Notes under the pieces: generated by a model
Told to the model about the DNA's origin: nothing
Seen by the model: the letters and a program-made list of their open reading frames with translations, nothing else
Databases searched by the model: none
NCBI GenBank assembly: GCA_035575925.1
Contig: DATLXK010000014.1
Coordinates: 165,717 to 229,716 of the forward strand
DNA: 64,000 nucleotides
Reading direction: 5' to 3'
DNA from: DASWTL01 sp035575925
GTDB lineage: Bacteria; Bacteroidota; Bacteroidia; Sphingobacteriales; Sphingobacteriaceae
Part shown: piece by piece, positions 16,187 through 24,250 of the stretch
Position numbering within the stretch: the stretch's first letter is position 1
Layout: every line of letters starts with the position of its first letter
Translations under genes and position numbers: made by a program

Positions 16187-17770
16187 CTAATTGGCAATAG
16201 CAAGGGTTCTTACCTGCTGCTCCGCTCCATTCTGCAAACGAGCATAATAAACTCCGGCTGGATAACCTTCACTTTCGAAACCAATTTTATAGCGCCCGGC
16301 TGGTCTGATAGAATCCAGCACAGTCTTAATTAGTCGCCCTTGCACATCAAAAACCTGTATCAGTGTGTGTCCGCCCGAAGTTTCATATTCTATGGTTGTG
16401 GATGATTGGAATGGATTAGGGTAATTATCAATCAGTTTTTTACCTGCGTTAATATTCGGACTAACTACCGGATTACAGGAACCTGTATTACTGATTATTG
16501 GAAGGCTTTGATAATTCTTAAGCATAACATTGTTAAGTGTAACTCCAGGCACGCAAAACCAATTTTCTAAAATTGATGCATAAATAGATCTGAAATCATA
16601 TTGCATAGGAACATTGTCATTCACACTTACCATACTGGAAATTACCGGGCTGGTGCCCAAAACGCCCTGTTGAACCCCATCTCCAAAAACAAACAGAGGA
16701 GCTGCAGCACCATGATCAGTACCATTACTCGAATTTGATTTAATTCTACGTCCAAATTCTGAAAAAGTCATACCGACAACTCTTTTTGACACATTTTGAG
16801 ATTTCAAATCATCCATAAATGCTTTGATAGCATCAGATACCCGTTGTAAAAGCACTGCATGACTTCCTGTTTCTGTTGCTCCGGCATTAGCCTGAAGCGA
16901 ATGGGTATCAAAACCGCCCATACTTACCATATAAACCCGTGTCTTTAATCCACCTGCAACGAGCCTAGAAACTATTTTCAACTGATCTGCTAACGAATTA
17001 CCGGCTGGGTACGGAAATTGCTGGGTCACTTTCGCTGCGGCGGATTTGATAACATTAGCATATTGCTGGGTCTGTTGCGATACTTTGCGAACATAACTTA
17101 ACTCTTTTCCTGCAGGAGTGTTCGGTGCCGGATCCTGAATACCGTTGATCAGGTTATAAAAATTCACCGGATCAGATATTGCCAATCCCATATTTACTGA
17201 TGGCCCCTGAATGGCCGGTGATATGAATGACCCGATCTGAATTGCAAGCGGGTCAGGCATCACGCTATTAGGATAATCTACAGGATAATTAGGATATTCT
17301 TCATTTAAATATCTGCCTATCCAGCCTGAGGCTAATGTTTGGTTTGAGTCTGATCCGGTAAGCCAGATATCTGTCGCCCTAAAATGAGAAAAATTTGGCT
17401 GTGGATAACCTACAGACTGGATAACCTGAAGCTTGCCCTCATTAAATAAACTTTGCAAACCTGTCATTGCCGGATGCAAACCGGTTTTGGAAATTCCGTC
17501 GAGTTTTAATATTTTATTTTGAGGCAAAATAATATTTGAACGTGCATTGGCCAGGCTATCATACTGATCAAGCGGAATAACCATATTCAGTCCGTCGTTA
17601 CCACCATTTAGTTGGATCAATACTAAAACATGATCTGTCTCTACAGCTGCAGATGCAAGTGAAGAAAATAACGGAGAGTTAGCAAATGCTTTTATGCTAT
17701 ATCCGTTGATTATTGACGGAAGTACCACCCCTGCTGGTAAAACGGATTTTATAAAATGCCTGCGTTTCAT
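16187..17770 (-). CDS. Secreted DUF1501 protein with type IX secretion sorting domain
   Basis: 527 residues. The N-terminus 'MKRRHFIKSVLPAGVVLPS' has a twin-arginine-like signal. The body is the DUF1501 (sulfatase-like alkaline-phosphatase fold) domain, with 'LIQLNGGNDGLNMVIP', 'FSHFRATDIW', 'GGFDTHSLQ', 'FSEFGRR' and 'GTDHGAAAPLFVFG', whose Asp/His residues could bind metal. The last 80 residues are a type A sorting domain ('NYPNPFQSSTTIEY', 'VFDVQGRLI', 'PAGVYYARL') that directs type IX export. Start overlaps the DUF1800 stop (ATGA). These two families are repeatedly neighbours in bacterial genomes; the substrate is unknown. Confidence 0.88.
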   Translation of the reverse strand: MKRRHFIKSVLPAGVVLPSIINGYSIKAFANSPLFSSLASAAVETDHVLVLIQLNGGNDGLNMVIPLDQYDSLANARSNIILPQNKILKLDGISKTGLHPAMTGLQSLFNEGKLQVIQSVGYPQPNFSHFRATDIWLTGSDSNQTLASGWIGRYLNEEYPNYPVDYPNSVMPDPLAIQIGSFISPAIQGPSVNMGLAISDPVNFYNLINGIQDPAPNTPAGKELSYVRKVSQQTQQYANVIKSAAAKVTQQFPYPAGNSLADQLKIVSRLVAGGLKTRVYMVSMGGFDTHSLQANAGATETGSHAVLLQRVSDAIKAFMDDLKSQNVSKRVVGMTFSEFGRRIKSNSSNGTDHGAAAPLFVFGDGVQQGVLGTSPVISSMVSVNDNVPMQYDFRSIYASILENWFCVPGVTLNNVMLKNYQSLPIISNTGSCNPVVSPNINAGKKLIDNYPNPFQSSTTIEYETSGGHTLIQVFDVQGRLIKTVLDSIRPAGRYKIGFESEGYPAGVYYARLQNGAEQQVRTLAIAN

Positions 17771-19413
17771 GATAGTTGATATTCTGACAGGTTCATCACA
17801 TATTTAAAAAAGCTTACTAACCTTGTATTAACAATTGATCTGGCCATCACATTGGCCGGATTGTTTTTATGGTTCTGCCAGGCTTCTGTCCAGTAATAAT
17901 CAAGGGACTGACCGGATAATAATATACTTTTTAAGAAATCTTTAAGCTGTTGGGATACAGGGCTGCTGTATAGCTGATCCAAAACATCTTTAATTAATAA
18001 ATTCGGATCATCGGGCTTAGAAAGTTTATTAACGTAAGCTATTGGGTCAATTATAATTTTTTTGCCGTTGCGGGTGTAGCCTGTACTGATCATCCGGTCA
18101 GTAAATTGGATTCTTTTAGGCAATGTATCAGAATTTATCCAGAGCTCATGAAACTGGGGTTGCTGATAATAAGCAGGCCACCCTGCTACGTTAGGCGGAT
18201 CACCTAAATTTTGCTGTAAAATTGAAGCCTGAGCTCTAATGTATTCCCACATATAGTATTGGTTAATCCCATCAGTTGAATCAGGAAATATAACTTCGAA
18301 TTCGCGACTTAAACCCGCCAAAAGATCAATAGGGCTTTTAATTAAGCACCCGCGATTTAAAACATCGAAAAAATGTTCACTGCTGAATAACGCTTGTAAA
18401 ACAGGTTTAATCTCAAAATTATTGTTTTTAAAAATTTCTGCTAAAGGAGCAATTACATTTGCTTCAGTAGCACTATCTATATTATAATAAACAAAAAACC
18501 GGTACAATCTGCGACATATATACATGGATACCTCGCTTTGTAGAAAGATCATATCAAGCATGTCATCCAGCTCTGTTGCACCTGCAGCACCAATTTTGCC
18601 TGTAATAACCTTATTATTATAAAAAGCCGAAAATGTTTTATTACCCGTATCATGGCGGGTTGGATCAAAGGAATAACTTATTGTATTGGCATCTATCCGA
18701 TATCCCGTTAACACCTTCGAAGCTGCCTTTACATCATCTTCATTGTATTTGGATCCCGGTCCTTTTCCAAGAGTAAATAATTCCTGAAGTTCTCTTCCGT
18801 AATTTTCATCGGGAGCAGTTTTCGTATTCAAATATCCATTTAAATAGCGAAGCATACTCGGATCAATCGTTATCTGTTTTATAAACTGTCTGAAATTACC
18901 AAATGCAAAAGTTCTTATAACCTGATGATGTTTATAAATAAAGCGGGCATCGCTGATATCTCCGGTTTCAGTAGCAAAATGATTGTGCCAAAACAACACC
19001 ATTTTTTCGTATAAAGATGCATTCTGACTTAATACCCTGCCTGTCCACCAGGATTTGAATGAATTCACGCGGCGTGAATTAATTGTACCGTCACCATAGG
19101 GTGCCGTTACCCAGGTTTGCCCTGTCGGAACATTTGCATCCGTAGAGGAAGCGTCATTGTAATAATTTAGTGGAGGTGAAGAAGCCGGAGGAGCGATTAG
19201 GAGCGTTTGGATAACCTCACTTAAAGTTTTACCCTTAAATAAATTGATATCATTCTGTGTTACACCGAATAAAGTTCTTTTTAAGAGATGAGTGAGTTCA
19301 TTTTTTCCAAAAACTCCTGAATAGGGCATTAAACCTGAAAAAGTTCTGGGAATAACAATTGAAGAGGTTTGTTCCTCAGCAAGCTGACCGGTTAAAAATT
19401 TTCTGCGATCCAT
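17767..19413 (-). CDS. DUF1800 domain protein
   Basis: 548 residues, start at the ATG 19413 rather than the GTG 9 bp upstream. It opens 'MDRRKFLTGQL', resembling a twin-arginine start but without a strong hydrophobic core. DUF1800 signatures include 'HLLKRTLFGVT', 'KMVLFWHNHFATET', 'NYGRELQELFTLGKG', 'DVKAASKVLTGY' and 'DPPNVAGWPAY'. The function of the family is unknown. It is translationally coupled to the DUF1501 gene, and the two are probably exported and act together outside the cell. Confidence 0.88.
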   Translation of the reverse strand: MDRRKFLTGQLAEEQTSSIVIPRTFSGLMPYSGVFGKNELTHLLKRTLFGVTQNDINLFKGKTLSEVIQTLLIAPPASSPPLNYYNDASSTDANVPTGQTWVTAPYGDGTINSRRVNSFKSWWTGRVLSQNASLYEKMVLFWHNHFATETGDISDARFIYKHHQVIRTFAFGNFRQFIKQITIDPSMLRYLNGYLNTKTAPDENYGRELQELFTLGKGPGSKYNEDDVKAASKVLTGYRIDANTISYSFDPTRHDTGNKTFSAFYNNKVITGKIGAAGATELDDMLDMIFLQSEVSMYICRRLYRFFVYYNIDSATEANVIAPLAEIFKNNNFEIKPVLQALFSSEHFFDVLNRGCLIKSPIDLLAGLSREFEVIFPDSTDGINQYYMWEYIRAQASILQQNLGDPPNVAGWPAYYQQPQFHELWINSDTLPKRIQFTDRMISTGYTRNGKKIIIDPIAYVNKLSKPDDPNLLIKDVLDQLYSSPVSQQLKDFLKSILLSGQSLDYYWTEAWQNHKNNPANVMARSIVNTRLVSFFKYVMNLSEYQLS

Positions 19414-19451
19414 GATATACACTTAACTTAAACGGAGAGAAGTTAATAAAG

Positions 19452-20471
19452 TTAATTTATTTTTTTCAAGGTATCAATAGCATGATCAATCATTGCTGCA
19501 GTTACATCTAAATGCGTTACAAACCTAATCCCATCATTACCGTAAGCATTACATTTTATTCCCTTATCGGCCAATTTCTCCACAAAAAACCCCGCATTAT
19601 GCCGTTCGTTAAGCTTAAAAATGATGATATTAGTTTCTACAGGTAATATACTTTTAATATAAGAACATTCTTTAAGCTCAGTTTCTATTGCTTTAGCATG
19701 TATATGATCGGTCTTTAATCTTTCCAAATTATTATCGAGTGCATATATACCTGCAGCGGCCAGATAACCTGCCTGCCGCATTCCTCCACCCAAAACTTTT
19801 CGTATTCTTTTCGCCTTTGCTATGGTTTGTAAGCTACCTAATAATACTGATCCGACGGGTGCTCCCAAGCCTTTTGACAAGCATACAGATATACCATCAA
19901 ACATTCTTCCGTACTCGGCAGCTTTATCTCCAGATTCTGTAAGCGCGTTAAATATGCGTGCGCCGTCTACGTGCAGATTAAGCTTTTTCAAACGCGCTAA
20001 ATGATAAATAGGTTCTATTTCACTAAGCGTATAATAACTCCCACCCCCTTTATTTATACTATTTTCTAAAACGATCAGGCTTGTTCTTGGATAATGTATA
20101 TTATCAGGATTTATATTCCCTTCTATCATTTCGGCGGTAAGTTTACCTCTGTCTCCATATAGAAGCCTTACTGATGCGCCAGAATTAAAGGCTATTCCAC
20201 CACCTTCATAACGGTATACGTGGGCTGTCTCATCCGTAATAACCTCATCCATGGGCTGCGTAAAGCATTTAATAGCAATCTGGTTAGTCATTGTTCCTGA
20301 TGGGCAAAACAATCCTGCCTCCATACCAAACATTCCCGCAAGTTTTTCTTCCAGTAGGTTTACGGTTTCATCTTCTTCAAAAACATCATCTCCAACTTTT
20401 GCTGAGAACATTGCCTCAATCATTCCGGGACCGGGCTTGGTTACCGTATCACTACGCAGGTCTACAATCAT
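19452..20471 (-). CDS. ltaE: Low-specificity L-threonine aldolase
   Basis: 339-residue PLP enzyme that splits L-threonine or allo-threonine into glycine and acetaldehyde. The N-terminus 'MIVDLRSDTVTKPG' is diagnostic of the family. The PLP lysine is in 'GISVCLSKGLGAPVGS' and the cofactor-binding histidine region is 'ITDETAHVYRYEGGG'; 'LHVDGARIFNA' holds the Asp that contacts the pyridine ring. It lies 38 bp upstream of DUF1800 and may share the transcript, although functions are unrelated. Confidence 0.92.
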   Translation of the reverse strand: MIVDLRSDTVTKPGPGMIEAMFSAKVGDDVFEEDETVNLLEEKLAGMFGMEAGLFCPSGTMTNQIAIKCFTQPMDEVITDETAHVYRYEGGGIAFNSGASVRLLYGDRGKLTAEMIEGNINPDNIHYPRTSLIVLENSINKGGGSYYTLSEIEPIYHLARLKKLNLHVDGARIFNALTESGDKAAEYGRMFDGISVCLSKGLGAPVGSVLLGSLQTIAKAKRIRKVLGGGMRQAGYLAAAGIYALDNNLERLKTDHIHAKAIETELKECSYIKSILPVETNIIIFKLNERHNAGFFVEKLADKGIKCNAYGNDGIRFVTHLDVTAAMIDHAIDTLKKIN

Positions 20472-20488
20472 AATCTGGTTATATAATA

Positions 20489-20496
20489 CGAAAATA
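20489..20496 (-). promoter_or_regulatory. Candidate -7 element of ltaE
   Basis: TATTTTCG on the minus strand, a one-base variant of TAnnTTTG, 18 bp before the start codon. Confidence 0.3.
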
Positions 20497-20609
20497 AAGT
20501 TTTGAAGCTATAAAATCACTTTACTGTTAATATTTTAACTAATACGTGCTGGACACATTGTTTTTATAAAAAACGTCATCTGGTAATTCGTACAATTAAG
20601 AGTTTTTTT

Positions 20610-20617
20610 TACTTTAG
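20610..20617 (+). promoter_or_regulatory. Candidate -7 element of the first BadF-type kinase
   Basis: TACTTTAG, one base off TAnnTTTG, preceded by a run of eight T and located 18 bp before the ATG. Confidence 0.3.
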
Positions 20618-20635
20618 CCTTTTAAACAAACCATT

Positions 20636-21496
20636 ATGATAATAATAGCAGACGCAGGATCAACCAAAACCAATTGGTGTCTGATTAATGAAGCCGGACA
20701 AAAAATTTACTTTAATACGGAAGGATATAACCCATATTTTGTTAGTACCGAATATATTATTAGTTCGCTAAAAAAGACCCTTCCCGAAGATTTAGATACG
20801 GGGAAGGTTGTAGAAATTAATTTTTATGGTGCAGGTGTGCATAATGATGAAAAGGCTGGCATGGTAGCTTCGGCTTTAAAAACCGTTTTTACAAATTCGA
20901 AAGTTTATGTGAATCATGATATGCTGGCTGCAGCACGTGCATTACTTGGAACAAATCCGGGTTTTGCAGCAATTTTAGGGACTGGTACGAATACCTGCAT
21001 TTACGATGGTAAGGACGTAGCATTTAATATCGATTCACTTGCCTACCTGTTAGGTGATGAGGGCAGCGGATGTCACATTGGCAAAAAATTGCTTGGAGAT
21101 TATTGCCGGGGTTATATGCCAGAAGCGGTTCGGGAAAGTTTTTGGAACACCTATAAGCTTACTTGTGATGAAATAATGGACAATGTATACACTAAGCCAT
21201 TGGCTAATCGCTTTTGCGCAAGTTTTAGTAAATTCGTATATGACAATCTGATTAACATTGAATATTCACGCAACCTGGTTAAAAGCTCATTCACAGATTT
21301 TTTCGAAAATATAGTAAGCCATTATCCAGACTATAAAAGTTATTCATTTAATTGTATCGGATCTGTGGGATATAATTTCAGAAACGTGCTTGAAGAGGTT
21401 GCAACAGAATATGAAATGAAAATAGGGAAAATTCTTCGTTCACCTATTGATGATCTTGTAAAATTCCATGTTGAACATCCTGATTTTCACAACTAA
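20636..21496 (+). CDS. BadF/BadG-type ATPase, N-acetylglucosamine kinase-like
   Basis: 286-residue member of the ASKHA superfamily. The phosphate-1 loop is intact, 'ADAGSTKTNW' with Asp6 and Lys11; phosphate-2 is 'AAILGTGTNTCIYDG'; and 'YLLGDEGSGCHIGKKLL' is the next conserved block, as in N-acetylglucosamine kinases. It probably phosphorylates an amino sugar in the cytoplasm, perhaps from recycled peptidoglycan or imported chitin fragments. A shorter relative with a damaged phosphate-1 loop lies 0.85 kb downstream, beyond a convergent regulator gene. Confidence 0.82.
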   Translation: MIIIADAGSTKTNWCLINEAGQKIYFNTEGYNPYFVSTEYIISSLKKTLPEDLDTGKVVEINFYGAGVHNDEKAGMVASALKTVFTNSKVYVNHDMLAAARALLGTNPGFAAILGTGTNTCIYDGKDVAFNIDSLAYLLGDEGSGCHIGKKLLGDYCRGYMPEAVRESFWNTYKLTCDEIMDNVYTKPLANRFCASFSKFVYDNLINIEYSRNLVKSSFTDFFENIVSHYPDYKSYSFNCIGSVGYNFRNVLEEVATEYEMKIGKILRSPIDDLVKFHVEHPDFHN

Positions 21497-21520
21497 TCTG
21501 TCTTAATGACAGTGAGCATC

Positions 21521-22216
21521 TTACTTTCCAAATGATAATTCTTTTTGGAACAATTTTGCATATTTACGCCGGTCAAACTTATAATATGAGGCCGCCCTAT
21601 AAGATACGCCCTTTTGTTTTTCGTTTAATTCCTTTAATATACCATAATTAAGCATCTTTTTCCTGAAATTCCTTTTATCCAGCTTTTTATCCAGAATAAC
21701 TTCATATAAGTGCTGAAGCTGTGTTAGGGTAAACTTCTCGGGCAAAAGTTCAAAGGCTATAGGCTGATAAGTGATTTTTCGTCGGATTTTTAAAAAGCCT
21801 CTTGTAAATATCTGAGTGTGGTCAAAGGCGAGTTTCCGTAATTGACTAACAGGATGCCAGAAAGCTTTTTTGGCGTATGAAGAAATGGGCTCCAATTCTT
21901 TTTGTCCGTTTAACCTCAGCATAGCATAGTATGCCACCGTTATCACCCTGCCTTTAGGATGCCTGTCTACTTCACCGAAAGTATGGAACTGCTCCATGTA
22001 AATATCACGCAAACCAGTTAGCTCGTACAAAATTCTTTCTGCTGCATTATCAAGACTTTCATTTTGCTCTACTATGTAACCAGGCAATGCATACCAGTCT
22101 TTAAACGGATCTTCATTCCGTTCAATTAAAAGAATCTTTAGCTCCGTTCCGTCAAAGCCAAATATTACACAATCTATAGAGAAGATTGAGTCGAACTTTA
22201 CAAAATTTGTTTCCAA
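21521..22216 (-). CDS. Nudix-fold transcriptional regulator (NrtR/AraR-like) with degenerate Nudix box
   Basis: 231 residues: an N-terminal Nudix fold (about 10-150) and a C-terminal winged-helix domain (about 155-225, 'KFTLTQLQHLYEVILD' then 'KRNFRKKMLNYGIL'). The Nudix box reads 'GYIVEQNESLDNAAERILYE' followed by LTGL; the catalytic REUxEE glutamates are replaced (R-I-L-Y-E-L), so hydrolysis is unlikely and the domain should bind an effector. Bacteroidota use such proteins to control sugar genes. The frame has only a TTG start (22216); no ATG is available. It lies between two kinase paralogues, divergent from the second, and probably regulates it. Confidence 0.8.
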   Translation of the reverse strand: METNFVKFDSIFSIDCVIFGFDGTELKILLIERNEDPFKDWYALPGYIVEQNESLDNAAERILYELTGLRDIYMEQFHTFGEVDRHPKGRVITVAYYAMLRLNGQKELEPISSYAKKAFWHPVSQLRKLAFDHTQIFTRGFLKIRRKITYQPIAFELLPEKFTLTQLQHLYEVILDKKLDKRNFRKKMLNYGILKELNEKQKGVSYRAASYYKFDRRKYAKLFQKELSFGK

Positions 22217-22287
22217 TTTTCGGTTATTTTCAATTATAAATATATTGATTACAAGGATTTGGAAAAATATTAAAAAAAAATAACTTA

Positions 22288-22302
22288 GTGTAATTTATAC
22301 AC
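22288..22302. promoter_or_regulatory. Inverted repeat, candidate operator of the Nudix-type regulator
   Basis: GTGTA-ATTTA-TACAC, a perfect 5-bp inverted repeat, lies in the divergent region between the regulator and the second kinase gene. It ends 2 bp before a -7-like TATATTCG (22305-22312), so bound protein would block the promoter of the kinase-gapA operon. Confidence 0.45.
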
Positions 22303-22339
22303 ATTATATTCGCAGAAGCATGTCAAAAATTATTAATTA

Positions 22340-23188
22340 ATGATTGCCGTAATTTATAGTGGCTCCCGTTTTGCGGATTGGAAACTGGCAGATAAGGGTA
22401 AGATAATATCAAACTTTAAAACTGTTGGAATAAACCCGTTTTTTAATGATGAAAAGTTTATTACACAAGTTCTGAATAAGAATGATTCCTTGATAACCTA
22501 TGCTGAAAGAATAAAAAAGATATATTTTTTTGGGGCAGGAGCTTCTTCTAAAGAACGTAATGAGATTATATCCGGGGCGTTCAGCAAATTTTTCAAGTTC
22601 AGTAAAATCAGTGTAGACAATGATTTAAAAGCAGGAGCAATTGCCGCCTGTGGTGATAAAGAATGTATTATAGGAATTTTAGGAAGCGGCTCAAATGCTG
22701 CATATTTTGACGGCAAAAAAATCAAGTTAAATAATTTCGGGTTAGGGTTCGTGCTGGCTGATGAGGGTTCCGCCAACTGGATGGGGAAAAAGATTTTAAA
22801 AAGTTTCTTAAATGAAACGCTACCCCCGCACCTTGTTTCAGATCTAAGACAAAAATATGGTCTTGACCGCAAATTGATTCTAGATAAAGTTTACCGGCAG
22901 CCGCAACCGGTATTGTATTTAAGCTTATTTGCTGATTACCTGCTCGAAAATAAAACCGATCAATTTATAGAAACCTTAGTAAAGGAGGGTTTTAACACAT
23001 ATTGCACAACTTATTTAGTGCCCCTATCCATTGAAAACCCTGGATGCCCGATTCATATAGTCGGAACAATTGCTTTTGGTTTTGAGGCATGGCTCAGGGA
23101 AGTTGCGGAAGAAAACAATTTAACAATCGCAACCATTATAAAGGAACCGATATATAATGTTTTAAACTATTACTCAGATAAAAATTAA
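22340..23188 (+). CDS. BadF-type kinase paralogue with disrupted phosphate-1 loop (possible pseudokinase)
   Basis: 282 residues, aligning along its length with the protein at 20636. The phosphate-1 motif, DxGxTKT in active members, reads 'IYSGSRFADW': the Asp is Tyr6 and Thr-Lys-Thr is Arg-Phe-Ala. Phosphate-2 'GILGSGSNAAYFDG' and 'VLADEGSANWMGKKIL' are kept. ATP hydrolysis is therefore doubtful while nucleotide or sugar binding may remain, so a sensor or regulatory role is possible. It ends 4 bp before gapA and must share its mRNA. Confidence 0.8.
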   Translation: MIAVIYSGSRFADWKLADKGKIISNFKTVGINPFFNDEKFITQVLNKNDSLITYAERIKKIYFFGAGASSKERNEIISGAFSKFFKFSKISVDNDLKAGAIAACGDKECIIGILGSGSNAAYFDGKKIKLNNFGLGFVLADEGSANWMGKKILKSFLNETLPPHLVSDLRQKYGLDRKLILDKVYRQPQPVLYLSLFADYLLENKTDQFIETLVKEGFNTYCTTYLVPLSIENPGCPIHIVGTIAFGFEAWLREVAEENNLTIATIIKEPIYNVLNYYSDKN

Positions 23189-23192
23189 TACT

Positions 23193-24188
23193 ATGAAAAT
23201 TGGAATAAACGGTTTTGGCCGGATAGGACGCCTGGCTTTCAGAGCCGCAATAGAACGCAAAGATATTGAAGTTGTAGGTATCAATGACTTGGTTGAGCCG
23301 GATTACATGGCTTATATGTTAAAATATGATTCAACACATGGACCATTTAAAGGAACTATAGAAGTTAAGGATGGCAACCTGATTGTAAATGGAAAGACCA
23401 TCCGTGTTACAGCAGAAAAAGATCCTTCTAATCTTAAATGGAATGAGATTGGCGCCGAAGTTATTATTGAATCTACAGGCTTTTTCTTAACTAAAGAAGA
23501 TGCACAAAAGCATATAGATGCAGGAGCAAAAAAAGTAGTAATGTCTGCCCCGGCCAAAGATGATACCCCAACATTTGTTATGGGTGTAAATCATAAAGAT
23601 CTTAAACCGGAGCAAACTATAGTTTCTAACGCATCGTGCACTACTAACTGCCTGGCTCCGATTACCAAAGTATTACAAGATAATTTCGGAATCATTGAAG
23701 GTTTAATGACCACTGTGCATGCAGCCACTGCAACACAAAAGACAGTCGATGGCCCTTCTGCTAAAGATTGGCGCGGCGGACGAGGCGCTTACCAAAATAT
23801 CATTCCATCTTCAACAGGTGCTGCTAAAGCGGTGGCTTTGGTTATCCCTGAAATTAAAGGAAAATTAACAGGAATGGCATTTCGGGTACCTGTTGCAGAT
23901 GTTTCTGTGGTTGATTTAACGGTTAGATTAGAAAAACCAGCTTCTTACGAGCAAATTAAAAAAGCTATGAAAGATGCATCTGAAGGTGAGTTAAAAGGTA
24001 TCTTAAAATATACCGAAGATGAGGTGGTATCATCAGATTTTATCGGGGAAACCTGCACATCTGTATTTGACGCAAAGGCGGGTATTGCATTGAATGATAA
24101 CTTTGTTAAAGTAGTTGCATGGTATGATAATGAATGGGGATACTCAAACAAAATCATTGATCTTGTTCAGCATATAGGAAAAATGTAA
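23193..24188 (+). CDS. gapA: Type I glyceraldehyde-3-phosphate dehydrogenase
   Basis: 331-residue glycolytic enzyme oxidising glyceraldehyde 3-phosphate with phosphate. The NAD-binding start is 'KIGINGFGRIGRLAFRAA', with 'GINDL' after strand 2 (NAD type). The catalytic cysteine is in 'SNASCTTNCLAP' near residue 150, and 'VPVADVSVVDLTVRL' and 'WYDNEWGYSNK' complete the family set. It follows the kinase-like gene by 4 bp and ends at a strong terminator. Expression would then be linked to the Nudix-type regulator upstream. Confidence 0.95.
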   Translation: MKIGINGFGRIGRLAFRAAIERKDIEVVGINDLVEPDYMAYMLKYDSTHGPFKGTIEVKDGNLIVNGKTIRVTAEKDPSNLKWNEIGAEVIIESTGFFLTKEDAQKHIDAGAKKVVMSAPAKDDTPTFVMGVNHKDLKPEQTIVSNASCTTNCLAPITKVLQDNFGIIEGLMTTVHAATATQKTVDGPSAKDWRGGRGAYQNIIPSSTGAAKAVALVIPEIKGKLTGMAFRVPVADVSVVDLTVRLEKPASYEQIKKAMKDASEGELKGILKYTEDEVVSSDFIGETCTSVFDAKAGIALNDNFVKVVAWYDNEWGYSNKIIDLVQHIGKM

Positions 24189-24208
24189 TGGGTCCCTGTA
24201 AAACAGAA

Positions 24209-24244
24209 AACCCATGCCAGTCCACGGCATGGGTTTCTTTTTAG
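24209..24244 (+). terminator. Strong terminator after gapA, probably bidirectional
   Basis: A perfect 11-bp stem AAACCCATGCC/GGCATGGGTTT with a 7-nt loop is followed by CTTTTTA. On the minus strand the other side is also T-rich, so it can also stop the TonB receptor gene, whose stop codon is at 24251. Confidence 0.88.
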
Positions 24245-24250
24245 CAATTT

